Shown one piece after another: positions 54,914 to 63,250 of a stretch of DNA of 64,000 nucleotides; the stretch's first letter is position 1; each line of letters starts with the position of its first letter. Below the pieces are notes generated by a model. It was not told where the DNA came from and ran no database searches. It saw only the letters and a list, made by a program, of their open reading frames with translations. The stretch covers positions 124,001 through 188,000 of the forward strand of contig NZ_SORF01000005.1 of assembly GCF_004366795.1 (NCBI RefSeq). The letters are read 5' to 3'. A program made the position numbers and the translations under genes. Source of the stretch: Alicyclobacillus sacchari. Its GTDB lineage: Bacteria > Bacillota > Bacilli > Alicyclobacillales > Alicyclobacillaceae.

Positions 54914-55396
54914 TCAACCGCGCGACAAACCGATGGTCTGCAGGATTTCCTCCTGCAGCCCAAACATTTCGCGTTCATCTTCCGGATCAGCGTGATCGTA
55001 GCCATTGAGGTGAAGAAAGCCATGCACCAACAGGAACGCCATCTCGCGTTCCAAAGAGTGGCCGTACGATTCGGCCTGCGCTTTAGCCGTGTCGATACTG
55101 ACGACGATGTCGCCGAGCACGGGCAACTCGCCCTCGGGCAGCGGCGTTTCTTCGCCTTCGAGCATCGCAAACGAAAGTACGTCGGTCGGCCTGTCCACCT
55201 GTCGGTACGTTCTGTTGAGCTCATGAATAACTTCATCGTCAACGAACAACACCGATACCTCGCCCATGATACCAAGGCGATCCGCGGCCGCCGTCAAAAC
55301 CCGTTCCACGAACGACTGCGGATCCTTTCCGGCATCCGACCAAGGCCAATCGACCTCGCATTCGACGCCGATGGCGAGTTGATGTTCCGCCGTCAT
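54914..55396 (-). CDS. ybeY: YbeY, rRNA maturation endoribonuclease
   Basis: A 160-residue metalloprotein with the zinc motif HGFLHLNGYDH (H-x3-H-x5-H), and TDVLSFAM before it. Acts in 16S rRNA 3-prime maturation and quality control. ATG after AAGGAAG, overlapping the pgpH stop by four bases. Confidence 0.95.
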   Translation of the reverse strand: MTAEHQLAIGVECEVDWPWSDAGKDPQSFVERVLTAAADRLGIMGEVSVLFVDDEVIHELNRTYRQVDRPTDVLSFAMLEGEETPLPEGELPVLGDIVVSIDTAKAQAESYGHSLEREMAFLLVHGFLHLNGYDHADPEDEREMFGLQEEILQTIGLSRG

Positions 55397-57516
55397 TTGG
55401 CCACTTCCTTCCGCAGTTTATCGATATCCGGATATTCAATCCGAGAGTGGTAGATGCCTTTGAGCGTCTTCATGAAGGCGCCGACCATCGCGTCGAGATC
55501 CTGCAGTGTCAAGTCGCACTCGTCCAACTGCCCATCCTGCAGGCGATCCCGTATGATTTTGCGGATGACGCCCTCCACCCGGTTCGGCGTAGGACGCGCC
55601 ATGCTGCGCACTGCCGCTTCCACAGCGTCGCAAATCATAATGATGGCGCACTCACGCGTCTTGGGCTTGGGACCGGGATAGCGAAAATCGTCCACCTTGA
55701 CGGTACCGTTCTTATCTTGCTCTTTCGCCTTGTTATAAAAGTACCACAAAATGGTCGTCCCGTGATGAGTGGCACAAATGTCCTGAATAGGTTTCGGTAG
55801 GCCTGCCTGTTTGAGCATCTCAAGACCGTCGCTGACGTGCGACGTAATGATCAAATGGCTCAAACTTGGCGCCACTTTTTCATGCGGATTGTCTTTCGTC
55901 ATCTGGTTTTCGACGAAAAACATCGGCCGCTTTGTTTTACCGACGTCATGGTAGTAAGCACCGACCCGGCAAAGCAGCGGATCCGCCCCGACCAATTCAG
56001 CAGCCGCCTCGGCTAAATTGCCAACGATCAAACTGTGGTGGTAGGTTCCAGGCGCTTCCAGCAATACCTTGCGCAACAGTGGATGATTCGGGTTGGACAA
56101 CTCAAGCAATCGAATGGGAGTCAACAACCCAAATGCCGATTCGAAGAACGGCAGAATGCCCATCGCCAGGATCGCCGCAAAAATGCCATTGAGGGCGGCG
56201 AGGCCCACGTGCAGCGACAGCGAGTGTAAATCGGTACTTCGGTTGGCCTGCAACAAATACAGTGCAAGCACAGAGCCGATATTCATCAACGACACGAAAA
56301 AGCCTGCCCGCATAAACGTCCCGCGACTCGTCACGCGAGCCACGCTGTACGCGCCGACAAGCGAACCGACAAATCCATAGAAGACAAAGTCGTAGTTAAA
56401 ATTCAGGGCTGCGCCCAACAAAAACGAGAAATAGAAGGATGCCACCACCGCCAGAGACGAATCCATCATGACGGTAATCAGCATCGCACCTAAAGAGATG
56501 GGCAATAAATAGGCAATCGAATTCGGGCCGCCGGCCGCGATGATCCATTTCGTCACCGAAATCAAAATCGACATCAGAACAAAAACCAAGCCGAGGATGC
56601 CAAGCAGTAAATTATCAACCCTCCGCCGCGGCGCCCGCCTTTCGATGTAGGCGGCGAGCATGCCCACGGACAGCGCGACAAACAGCGCGAATCCAACCGC
56701 GATACCGACACTGGGATACGAAGAATACAGCCCGACATCTCGCAATTTGCTGATGACGTCTTGCGTGACGATACCGTTTTTTGCAACGATGATATCACCC
56801 GCGTGAATCAATACGGGTTGCACAGACAGGGCTGCCTGTTGCCTGGCCGCCGCGGTCGCCTGCGCCTGATAGATCATGTTAGGCTTGAGAACACTGACTG
56901 CAACATTTTGCACAATCAGCGCGTCGTCGTGATCAAGGCCCAGATTGAGATTCAATATCTGTCGGTCGACCAGCAGCGTTGCCTGCTGCATCGACTCTTG
57001 ATAAAACGGCGCGTCGAGGATTTCCTCGACAACCCGTTCCGTGTCCCGCTCCAGAACCGTCATCTCTGCCGGCGTATGCGTGAGTAAACGCACTAACGTC
57101 GCCTGGCTCACTCCAGCTGGGGCAGCGTTGCGCAATTGTTTGAGCTTGTCCGCGTCGGAGAGCGACGAGTCCGATACGGCCTGCATCGCCGCTGCAAATA
57201 GAATATCGACACGGTTGACCGCCTGCGTCAAAACTGCGGGAGATTGCGCATACTGCTTGGGAACTTTGCTCTCCGCCGCTTCCTTCTCAGCTTCCGTTGC
57301 CGCCGTATCCACGGTCGTCGTCGGCGAGACGATGGTTGTTGGACTCGTCTGTCCGACGGTGAAATGGTATCGAGGCGGCAAAATGCTGCCGACGAGAATC
57401 GCAAACATGGCGAGACCGAGTCCGATGTATATCCATGTGCGGATCCGGTGGTTCTGCCGGAACTTTTCATCGTCGAGAAACTGGCGAATGGCCTGTCCCC
57501 ATCCTGAAAAGACCAT
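55393..57516 (-). CDS. pgpH: PgpH-type 7TM-HD phosphodiesterase (c-di-AMP)
   Basis: A 707-residue membrane protein: N-terminal helix, large extracellular domain to about 260, seven helices (about 270-470) and a cytoplasmic HD domain with HHSLIVGNLAEAAAE, YYHDVGKTKRP (HD pair), and ATHHGTT. Known homologues hydrolyse c-di-AMP. ATG after AAGGAG. Between phoH and ybeY as in Bacillus. Confidence 0.93.
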   Translation of the reverse strand: MVFSGWGQAIRQFLDDEKFRQNHRIRTWIYIGLGLAMFAILVGSILPPRYHFTVGQTSPTTIVSPTTTVDTAATEAEKEAAESKVPKQYAQSPAVLTQAVNRVDILFAAAMQAVSDSSLSDADKLKQLRNAAPAGVSQATLVRLLTHTPAEMTVLERDTERVVEEILDAPFYQESMQQATLLVDRQILNLNLGLDHDDALIVQNVAVSVLKPNMIYQAQATAAARQQAALSVQPVLIHAGDIIVAKNGIVTQDVISKLRDVGLYSSYPSVGIAVGFALFVALSVGMLAAYIERRAPRRRVDNLLLGILGLVFVLMSILISVTKWIIAAGGPNSIAYLLPISLGAMLITVMMDSSLAVVASFYFSFLLGAALNFNYDFVFYGFVGSLVGAYSVARVTSRGTFMRAGFFVSLMNIGSVLALYLLQANRSTDLHSLSLHVGLAALNGIFAAILAMGILPFFESAFGLLTPIRLLELSNPNHPLLRKVLLEAPGTYHHSLIVGNLAEAAAELVGADPLLCRVGAYYHDVGKTKRPMFFVENQMTKDNPHEKVAPSLSHLIITSHVSDGLEMLKQAGLPKPIQDICATHHGTTILWYFYNKAKEQDKNGTVKVDDFRYPGPKPKTRECAIIMICDAVEAAVRSMARPTPNRVEGVIRKIIRDRLQDGQLDECDLTLQDLDAMVGAFMKTLKGIYHSRIEYPDIDKLRKEVAK

Positions 57517-57577
57517 ACCATGTGCTCCTTAGATGTGAACTATCGCGGCAGGTTGCTGCCGCCGGGTACACGGCGGC

Positions 57578-58549
57578 TCAGCTATTCGCGCTCTGGAGGG
57601 CGGCGTACGCATCGATGATCTTTTGTACAAGATGATGACGTACGACGTCGCTTGCCGAAAACGTGTGAAACGCGATGCCTGAAATACCTGTCAGCACTTG
57701 CTGGGCATGCAATAACCCCGACTGCTTGCCGACAGGTAAGTCGACCTGCGTGACGTCCCCTGTAATCACCATCTTCGAATGAAAGCCCAGCCGCGTCAAG
57801 AACATCTTCATCTGCTCGACGGTTGTGTTCTGTGCCTCATCGAGAATGACATAACTGTCTTCCAGTGTCCGTCCGCGCATGTAGGCGAGCGGGGCGATCT
57901 CGATATTGCCGCGCTCCAGCGCACGCTGCACCTGTTCCATACCGTAAATGTCGTACAGTGCATCATAGAGCGGGCGCAGGTACGGATCGACCTTTTCCTG
58001 CAGGTCTCCTGGAAGAAAGCCCAGTTTTTCGCCCGCTTCGACAGCCGGACGAGTGAGAACAATGCGTTTTACTTCCCCTCGTTTAAGCGCCATGACAGCC
58101 ATGGCCACCGCCAGGTACGTCTTACCCGTCCCCGCGGGGCCCACGCCAAAGACGATGTCGTTCTTCTGGATGGCATCGATGTAGCGGCGTTGACCCAAGG
58201 TCTTGACGCGAATGGCCTTGCCTTTGAATGTGACACCAATCTCCGTGGTATACACGTCGACAACACTGTCCAGTTCATCGGCGTTTGCCATTTGAATGAT
58301 ATATCGATAATCTGCTTCACCCAGCTGCATACCGTGGCGCACAAGCGTCGTCACTGTACTGCAAATCGCCTGCAAGCGCGCAACTTCATCGTCCGCACCC
58401 GCAAACGCAACCTCCGTTCCACGCGCGATAACCTTCGCCGAAGACGCCTGACTGAGCAGGTGGATGAGCAGGTCGTTCGGCCCGAGTACTTTTACCGCCT
58501 CTTCATTCGTCGCAAATACCCACTTCTTCGTCGCTGTCTGCTCGGTCAA
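57578..58549 (-). CDS. phoH: PhoH-family ATPase
   Basis: A 323-residue P-loop protein: Walker A GPAGTGKT (about 137-144), LTRPAVEAGEKLGFLPGDL, Walker B YVILDEAQN and GDVTQVDLP. N-terminal region has a KH-like part. Function likely RNA helicase-type. TTG start follows GGGGGTTGG; separated from yqfD by 20 bases. Confidence 0.93.
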   Translation of the reverse strand: MTEQTATKKWVFATNEEAVKVLGPNDLLIHLLSQASSAKVIARGTEVAFAGADDEVARLQAICSTVTTLVRHGMQLGEADYRYIIQMANADELDSVVDVYTTEIGVTFKGKAIRVKTLGQRRYIDAIQKNDIVFGVGPAGTGKTYLAVAMAVMALKRGEVKRIVLTRPAVEAGEKLGFLPGDLQEKVDPYLRPLYDALYDIYGMEQVQRALERGNIEIAPLAYMRGRTLEDSYVILDEAQNTTVEQMKMFLTRLGFHSKMVITGDVTQVDLPVGKQSGLLHAQQVLTGISGIAFHTFSASDVVRHHLVQKIIDAYAALQSANS

Positions 58550-58569
58550 CCGTCAACCAACCCCCGTCT

Positions 58570-59790
58570 TCAGCCTTGCGTTTGCGATGTGTTGTTGCCC
58601 GCTTCCGGCGCTGGCGCAGGAATCGGCGCCGGCGCACCAATGTCCTGTTCGACCCGTGTCAATATGGTCTCGTATAGAGTACCACGCTCGACTCGTTCGT
58701 GTAAAACGGACTGCCCCAAGACGTGGCTGTCGCCGCCAGCTTGCGTCGCCACGTCGCGTTCCGCTGTGAGAAGCGCCTGTCGCTTCGCAGCTGCCACCGA
58801 CTGAACGACTGCCGATGGCGATGCCTCATACAGCGTTGCGCGCTGCCACTGTATCGGTAACACAAACTGCCCGATGTGCCACTCCGTTCCCTCGTCACGC
58901 TCGTAAACGGCCGTGAACTGAGGTTCTTTAAAGCCCCACACGCGCAAGCGCAAGGAGCCTACGCACAGATAGTCGCGGGTCGTGGTTTCCCCCGTCAACC
59001 CCTGCTGGATCATCGTGAGCGGAATCGTGACGTTCGATGTATACCAAACTTCACCCAACACTTTCCCGGACGCTGGCACATTGGGCTCGCCTTCGGCCAG
59101 AACGCCTGAAATCAGCACTTGGCCTGGACGCACAAATTGGTTGGGCTTGACGATGGGCCGGCCACGCGTAGCCTGCACGTTAAGAATGACGGCCGGACGC
59201 GTGGCGACGACGTTGTGTGGCTCTTCCGCAGCGGCCCGCGAGCCTGCGATCTTCGGAATCGCGCGGATTGTCGTGACCGACCCAGTTGTTTGCACGCCGA
59301 TCCAAACAAAGTTGCTTGCGTGCTTGAGCATTTCTTCGGCAAGGACAGCGGGTTCGGCGAGGCGCGATCGCCATTGCCCCACATATACTCCAGCGTCGTG
59401 CGCGGCGGATCGCAATTCGGCCACACCATCCTCATCCGCAGCCCCTTGGATATCGATCCGCCAAATGACAGACGACATGGCGTACATCGCACAGACAAAG
59501 ACCATGGCGCCAAGCGCGAACGCCTTGCGCCGCCATAGCCGCCGACGCCAGAAAGGTGCACCGTGGCGGGCCTCAATGCGAAACTTGACGCGGTGCTGTC
59601 GGCAAACCTGGTACACGGTCGGAAAAGCGCGCAAGCTCACCGTGACGACGGCGTGATCGCGCCGGACCCGCACGTCGCGTAACGTGATCCCGCGCCGCTG
59701 CAGGTCTGCGATACAGCGGCTGATCTCAACGCCGCGCAACGCGAGTGTCAGCGAGCCGTACCAAACCCACTGAATCGGCGTCTCGCTCAT
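58570..59790 (-). CDS. yqfD: Sporulation protein YqfD
   Basis: A 406-residue protein made in the mother cell during sporulation. One membrane helix near 88-108 (KAFALGAMVFVCAMYAMSSVIW), then the extracellular region with NVQATRGRPIVKPNQFVRPGQVLISG, and LRVWGF in the second half. Ends with a Pro/Ala-rich tail. ATG overlaps the yqfC stop. Confidence 0.93.
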   Translation of the reverse strand: MSETPIQWVWYGSLTLALRGVEISRCIADLQRRGITLRDVRVRRDHAVVTVSLRAFPTVYQVCRQHRVKFRIEARHGAPFWRRRLWRRKAFALGAMVFVCAMYAMSSVIWRIDIQGAADEDGVAELRSAAHDAGVYVGQWRSRLAEPAVLAEEMLKHASNFVWIGVQTTGSVTTIRAIPKIAGSRAAAEEPHNVVATRPAVILNVQATRGRPIVKPNQFVRPGQVLISGVLAEGEPNVPASGKVLGEVWYTSNVTIPLTMIQQGLTGETTTRDYLCVGSLRLRVWGFKEPQFTAVYERDEGTEWHIGQFVLPIQWQRATLYEASPSAVVQSVAAAKRQALLTAERDVATQAGGDSHVLGQSVLHERVERGTLYETILTRVEQDIGAPAPIPAPAPEAGNNTSQTQG

Positions 59791-60083
59791 AAACTCGCGC
59801 CCCCTTGCGACTGATACTCAATCTGGGCGACGCGCCCCGTAACATGAATCTCGTGCTCTGTGACTAACGTCACCTCAAATGCCTGACCGCGCACCCACAG
59901 CGTTTGACCGCCGAGATCGACCGCGATGCACGAATCGCCCACTTCGATCAGCCCATCCGCACCTTCGACGATTACCTGCGATCCGCCGATGCATGTGACG
60001 CGCGGCACGTTCAGCAGCGCGTCGGCAGGCAGGTTCAGCACCTCACTGGCGCGCTTGCGAATCCGCGTCTTCCATCCTGGCAT
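59787..60083 (-). CDS. yqfC: Sporulation protein YqfC
   Basis: A 98-residue YabP/YqfC protein: LNLPADALLNVPRVTCIGGSQVIVEG and EHEIHVTGRV. The ATG at 60083 follows GGGGAGGAG; the longer frame from 60269 would run through a terminator. Coupled to yqfD (ATGA). SigE control is expected, but I could not identify a clear SigE promoter. Confidence 0.92.
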   Translation of the reverse strand: MPGWKTRIRKRASEVLNLPADALLNVPRVTCIGGSQVIVEGADGLIEVGDSCIAVDLGGQTLWVRGQAFEVTLVTEHEIHVTGRVAQIEYQSQGGASL

Positions 60084-60170
60084 GGCCAACTCCTCCCCTT
60101 GCATGACTATGCTCGTCTTGGGTCGGCTAACACCTGGATGTGCGAGCTTCGTCCACCACTGGACGCCAAC

Positions 60171-60217
60171 GAAAAAAAACAATCGCCCGAACGGCAGATA
60201 CCCGCCATTCGAGCGAT
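60171..60217 (-). terminator. Terminator of rpsU-yqeY
   Basis: ATCGCCCGAACGGC (60182-60195) pairs with GCCATTCGAGCGAT (60204-60217) with two mismatches; on the minus strand it is followed by a run of eight T. Confidence 0.9.
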
Positions 60218-60265
60218 CTCTCACGTCTGTTTCATTTTTGTACAGGCAAACAACCGAGTGTCCGA

Positions 60266-60709
60266 TCACGCGAGCAAACTCTGAACCACCTGTTGCACAA
60301 GCCGACCATCGGCGCGGCCCCGTACCATCGGCATCAGTTCAGCCATCACTTTGCCCATGTCGGACTTGGACGATGCGCCCACGCGCTCGACGACCTCTGA
60401 CGCCAATGCGCGCAACTCATCTTCGCTGAAAGGCTCTGGCAGATACGATTCGAGAATAGCTATCTCCTCTTCCGCCGTCTCAGCCAAATCCGTTCGATTC
60501 GCATCCTGGAACGCCTGGAGGGAATCTTTGCGCTGCTTAACCTCCTTCTGAATGACGCCAACGACGTCATCGTCGGAGAGCGGATGCCCGAGTTCGATCT
60601 CCCGGTTCTTCACCGCGGACTTGACCATACGAATGACGGAAAGCCGCACCTTTTGCTTCTCTTTCATGGCCTGCTTCAAATCGTCATTGAGACGATCAAG
60701 TAACCCCAT
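60266..60709 (-). CDS. yqeY: GatB/YqeY domain protein
   Basis: A 147-residue protein related to the C-terminal tRNA-binding domain of GatB: LLDRLNDDLKQAMKEKQKVRLSVIRM and ILESYLPEPFSEDEL. Function unknown; usually follows rpsU, as here. ATG after AGGAGG. Confidence 0.95.
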   Translation of the reverse strand: MGLLDRLNDDLKQAMKEKQKVRLSVIRMVKSAVKNREIELGHPLSDDDVVGVIQKEVKQRKDSLQAFQDANRTDLAETAEEEIAILESYLPEPFSEDELRALASEVVERVGASSKSDMGKVMAELMPMVRGRADGRLVQQVVQSLLA

Positions 60710-60736
60710 GGAACGTCCTCCTGGCCATCCGAATGA

Positions 60737-60916
60737 TCAGAAGCTGCGGCGCTTTTTGCGAGCAGCCTCGGCCTTTTTCTTGCGTGCGACGCTCGGCTTC
60801 TCGTAGTGAGCGCGCTTGCGCGCTTCAGCCAAGACGCCGTCGCGAGCCGTCGCCTTCTTAAAGCGGCGCAGGGCGCTGTCGAGCGACTCGTTCTTGCGCA
60901 GACGAATTTCAGACAT
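60737..60916 (-). CDS. rpsU: Ribosomal protein S21
   Basis: A 59-residue protein of the small subunit: [20 protein letters not shown] and the basic tail [17 protein letters not shown] at 60916 follows GGAGGGAGGG; the ATG eleven codons upstream would lengthen it beyond the family. Confidence 0.97.
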   Translation of the reverse strand: MSEIRLRKNESLDSALRRFKKATARDGVLAEARKRAHYEKPSVARKKKAEAARKKRRSF

Positions 60917-60954
60917 CGAATTCCCTCCCTCCAGCGATGCATCAGACAATCGTA

Positions 60955-60984
60955 ATTATAGTACAGCGAAAAAAAGCTCGTCAA
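60955..60984 (-). promoter_or_regulatory. SigA promoter of rpsU-yqeY
   Basis: TTGACG (60979-60984), an 18-base spacer and a perfect TATAAT (60955-60960) on the minus strand. Confidence 0.85.
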
Positions 60985-61043
60985 ACGAAAGCATGGCCCC
61001 ACTCGTGTCCGCATACGGTTGTCCTAGAACAGGAGAGATAGCC

Positions 61044-61970
61044 ATGTGGACTCATACTATCGCGACGATACTCTCCATCGTCGCCTTTCTGGGTGGACTG
61101 CGCGTCATGCGCAGCGGCCTGACGGGCCTTGCTCAAGGCGCCCTGACAAAATGGCTGCAGCGGCTTGTGGCGACGCCCTCGCGGGGCATCATCACGGGCG
61201 CCGTCGCCACGGCGATACTGCAAAGCAGCGCGGCCCTGACCGCGATCGCCGTCGGCCTCGTCGCCGCCGGCAGCATTACATTCCCGAGCGGCCTCGCCGT
61301 CGTCCTTGGCGCCAACGTCGGATCGACCATCACGCCGCAATTGCTAAATCTCAATCTTTGGGGCATCGTATTGCCTGCACTCATCGCCGGTATCATCCTG
61401 GCATGCACGCGCAAACCGAAGCTCCTACGCCTCGGTGAGGGCCTCGTCGGCTTCGCCTGCATCTTCATTTCACTGCAGGCGTTAAAAACATCCCTGGCGC
61501 CCCTGGCGGCGAGCGCCTGGTTTCATGCCGCACTGCTCCACGCCGGCACCCGGCCGCTGTTGGCCCTTGCCATCGGATGCGGCCTGAGCGCCATGGTTCA
61601 GTCTTCGACCGCGACCACGCTCATCGCCATGGCCCTTGCCGGTGACGGGCTGATCCCCGTCACCGGCGGCATCGCGATCGCGCTTGGCGCCAATATCGGC
61701 ACGTGCTTGACATCTATCATCGCCGCCATCGGCACCATTCGCCCGGCACAACAGGTCGCCTTGGCCCACGTGCTACTCAACGTGTTTGGTGTCCTCGCGT
61801 TTGTCCCATTGCTGCAACCGTTCACGCACCTAATGACGATGACCGCCAAAGATCCTGCACAAGAGATCGCCAATGCAAATACGGCATTCAACCTGTTGTG
61901 CACGCTCATCGTCTGGCCGTTCACGCGCCAGTTTGCGGCGCTCGTCGAAAGGCTGTTGCCTGCGGACTGA
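61044..61970 (+). CDS. yqeW: Na/Pi cotransporter family protein (YqeW-like)
   Basis: A 308-residue membrane protein with the paired NptA repeats: TAILQSSAALTAIAVGLV (about 52-69) and MVQSSTATTLIAMALAG, both with QSS, and GANVGSTITPQ / GANIGTCLTS. The substrate is probably phosphate. It is divergent from rpsU; Bacillus has yqeW at the same place. ATG after AGGAGAG. No PhoU-like C-terminal domain. Confidence 0.9.
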   Translation: MWTHTIATILSIVAFLGGLRVMRSGLTGLAQGALTKWLQRLVATPSRGIITGAVATAILQSSAALTAIAVGLVAAGSITFPSGLAVVLGANVGSTITPQLLNLNLWGIVLPALIAGIILACTRKPKLLRLGEGLVGFACIFISLQALKTSLAPLAASAWFHAALLHAGTRPLLALAIGCGLSAMVQSSTATTLIAMALAGDGLIPVTGGIAIALGANIGTCLTSIIAAIGTIRPAQQVALAHVLLNVFGVLAFVPLLQPFTHLMTMTAKDPAQEIANANTAFNLLCTLIVWPFTRQFAALVERLLPAD

Positions 61971-61972
61971 AG

Positions 61973-63250
61973 TTACGGCAACAATTTCCCCGCTGCGGAC
62001 GTGCCGAGCCGATCTGCCCCGAAGCGCAACAACAACTTCGCCGCTTCGGGGGTGCGAATGCCGGCAGAAGCCTTCACACCGGCCCGGCCTCCGACCGCCA
62101 TCGTCATCGCCGCGACATCTGCGACCAAAGCGCCACCCGCGTGAAACCCTGTCGATGTCTTGACGAAGTCCACACCCGCCGCGACAGCGACCATAGCGCC
62201 TTTGATGACCGCGTCGATGGGAAGCGCGCTCGTCTCGAGAATGACCTTGACGACCGGAGGCGCCGCGAACTGGCGCGCCGTGTCAACCACGGCGCGAACT
62301 GCCTCATACCAAGTCGCGAGATCCCCCTCGACAAGCGCCCCAACAGGTCCAACCATGTCGATCTCGACAGCACCGCTCGCCACCGCGTCAGCCACCTCAA
62401 AGCGCAGGGCGCCTTGGGTCGATGTGCCGTGCGGAAAACCGATCACCGTGCACACGCGCACCGCCTCATGGCCGATGAACCGCTTTGCCAGCGCCACATG
62501 GCGTGGGGAGACACACACGGTTGGCCATTTGCGGCGGATCGCTTCCGCGCACAGATTTTGCACGTCGATCTCGCTGGCCTCCGGACGCAACAACGTGCTT
62601 TCGATGGCAGTTCGCACAGCTTCACCGTCAGGCTCTGGGCGAGGCAGAGAAACCTCGCCGGCGGGGAACCCTTGCACTTGCGGCAACGTATGCCGCAATT
62701 CGTCGCGGCAGGCCGCCACAAGTTGGGCAAGCGTTGGTCGCGCCTTGGCAAACACCGCATCCACGTCGGACATCGGTGCGGCGAGCGGCAGCTTTCGGAA
62801 CTTCTCCTCAAAGCCGCCATCTCGCCAGTGCAACACCGCCTCGGCCTTGGCAAAGGCGAAACTCCAATTGGCATATCCGCGTTCGTCGTGACGCGTCTTT
62901 GCCTCATCCCATGGCAAGAAGTAAGCGGCATTCACTTCTTCAACTTGGTGCACGGGCGAGTCGTCGCCCTCGGCCTCTAGCAGGTAGAGGCGAACCTGTT
63001 TGCGCACCGGGCTGCCATTGCGCTCAATCCGGTACTCAATCCGCCCAATATCGCCAATGATGCGCGCTCGCACGCCAGTCTCCTCGAAGATTTCACGAAC
63101 CGCTGCCTCTTCCCACGTCTCACCAGGCTCCAGATGGCCTTTCGGAAAGGCAACCTTGCCGTACGCATCGTCAATCATCAATACCTCGCGGCCTTGCCTT
63201 CCCTGCCGAACGACCAATCCGCCTGCAGCCCGCTCGATCCGCTCGCTCAC
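61973..63250 (-). CDS. Nudix hydrolase fused to deoxyribose-phosphate aldolase (DeoC)
   Basis: A 425-residue two-domain protein. Residues 1 to about 150 are a Nudix domain with the full box GHLEPGETWEE...REIFEETG (38-59; Glu44, Arg52, Glu53, Glu56, Glu57). Residues about 205-425 are DeoC: Asp298 in EIDMV, Schiff-base Lys364 in DFVKTSTGF and Lys393 in KASAGIRT. DeoC splits deoxyribose 5-phosphate to acetaldehyde and glyceraldehyde 3-phosphate. GTG start eight bases after GGGAGG and overlapping the mtaB stop. The Nudix substrate (a nucleotide sugar or dNTP?) is unknown; a linked salvage role is inference. Confidence 0.9.
   Translation of the reverse strand: MSERIERAAGGLVVRQGRQGREVLMIDDAYGKVAFPKGHLEPGETWEEAAVREIFEETGVRARIIGDIGRIEYRIERNGSPVRKQVRLYLLEAEGDDSPVHQVEEVNAAYFLPWDEAKTRHDERGYANWSFAFAKAEAVLHWRDGGFEEKFRKLPLAAPMSDVDAVFAKARPTLAQLVAACRDELRHTLPQVQGFPAGEVSLPRPEPDGEAVRTAIESTLLRPEASEIDVQNLCAEAIRRKWPTVCVSPRHVALAKRFIGHEAVRVCTVIGFPHGTSTQGALRFEVADAVASGAVEIDMVGPVGALVEGDLATWYEAVRAVVDTARQFAAPPVVKVILETSALPIDAVIKGAMVAVAAGVDFVKTSTGFHAGGALVADVAAMTMAVGGRAGVKASAGIRTPEAAKLLLRFGADRLGTSAAGKLLP

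Noticed and set aside
61703-62980. 425-codon plus-strand frame
   Set aside because: Arg/His-rich shadow of yqeW and of the antisense Nudix-DeoC gene.
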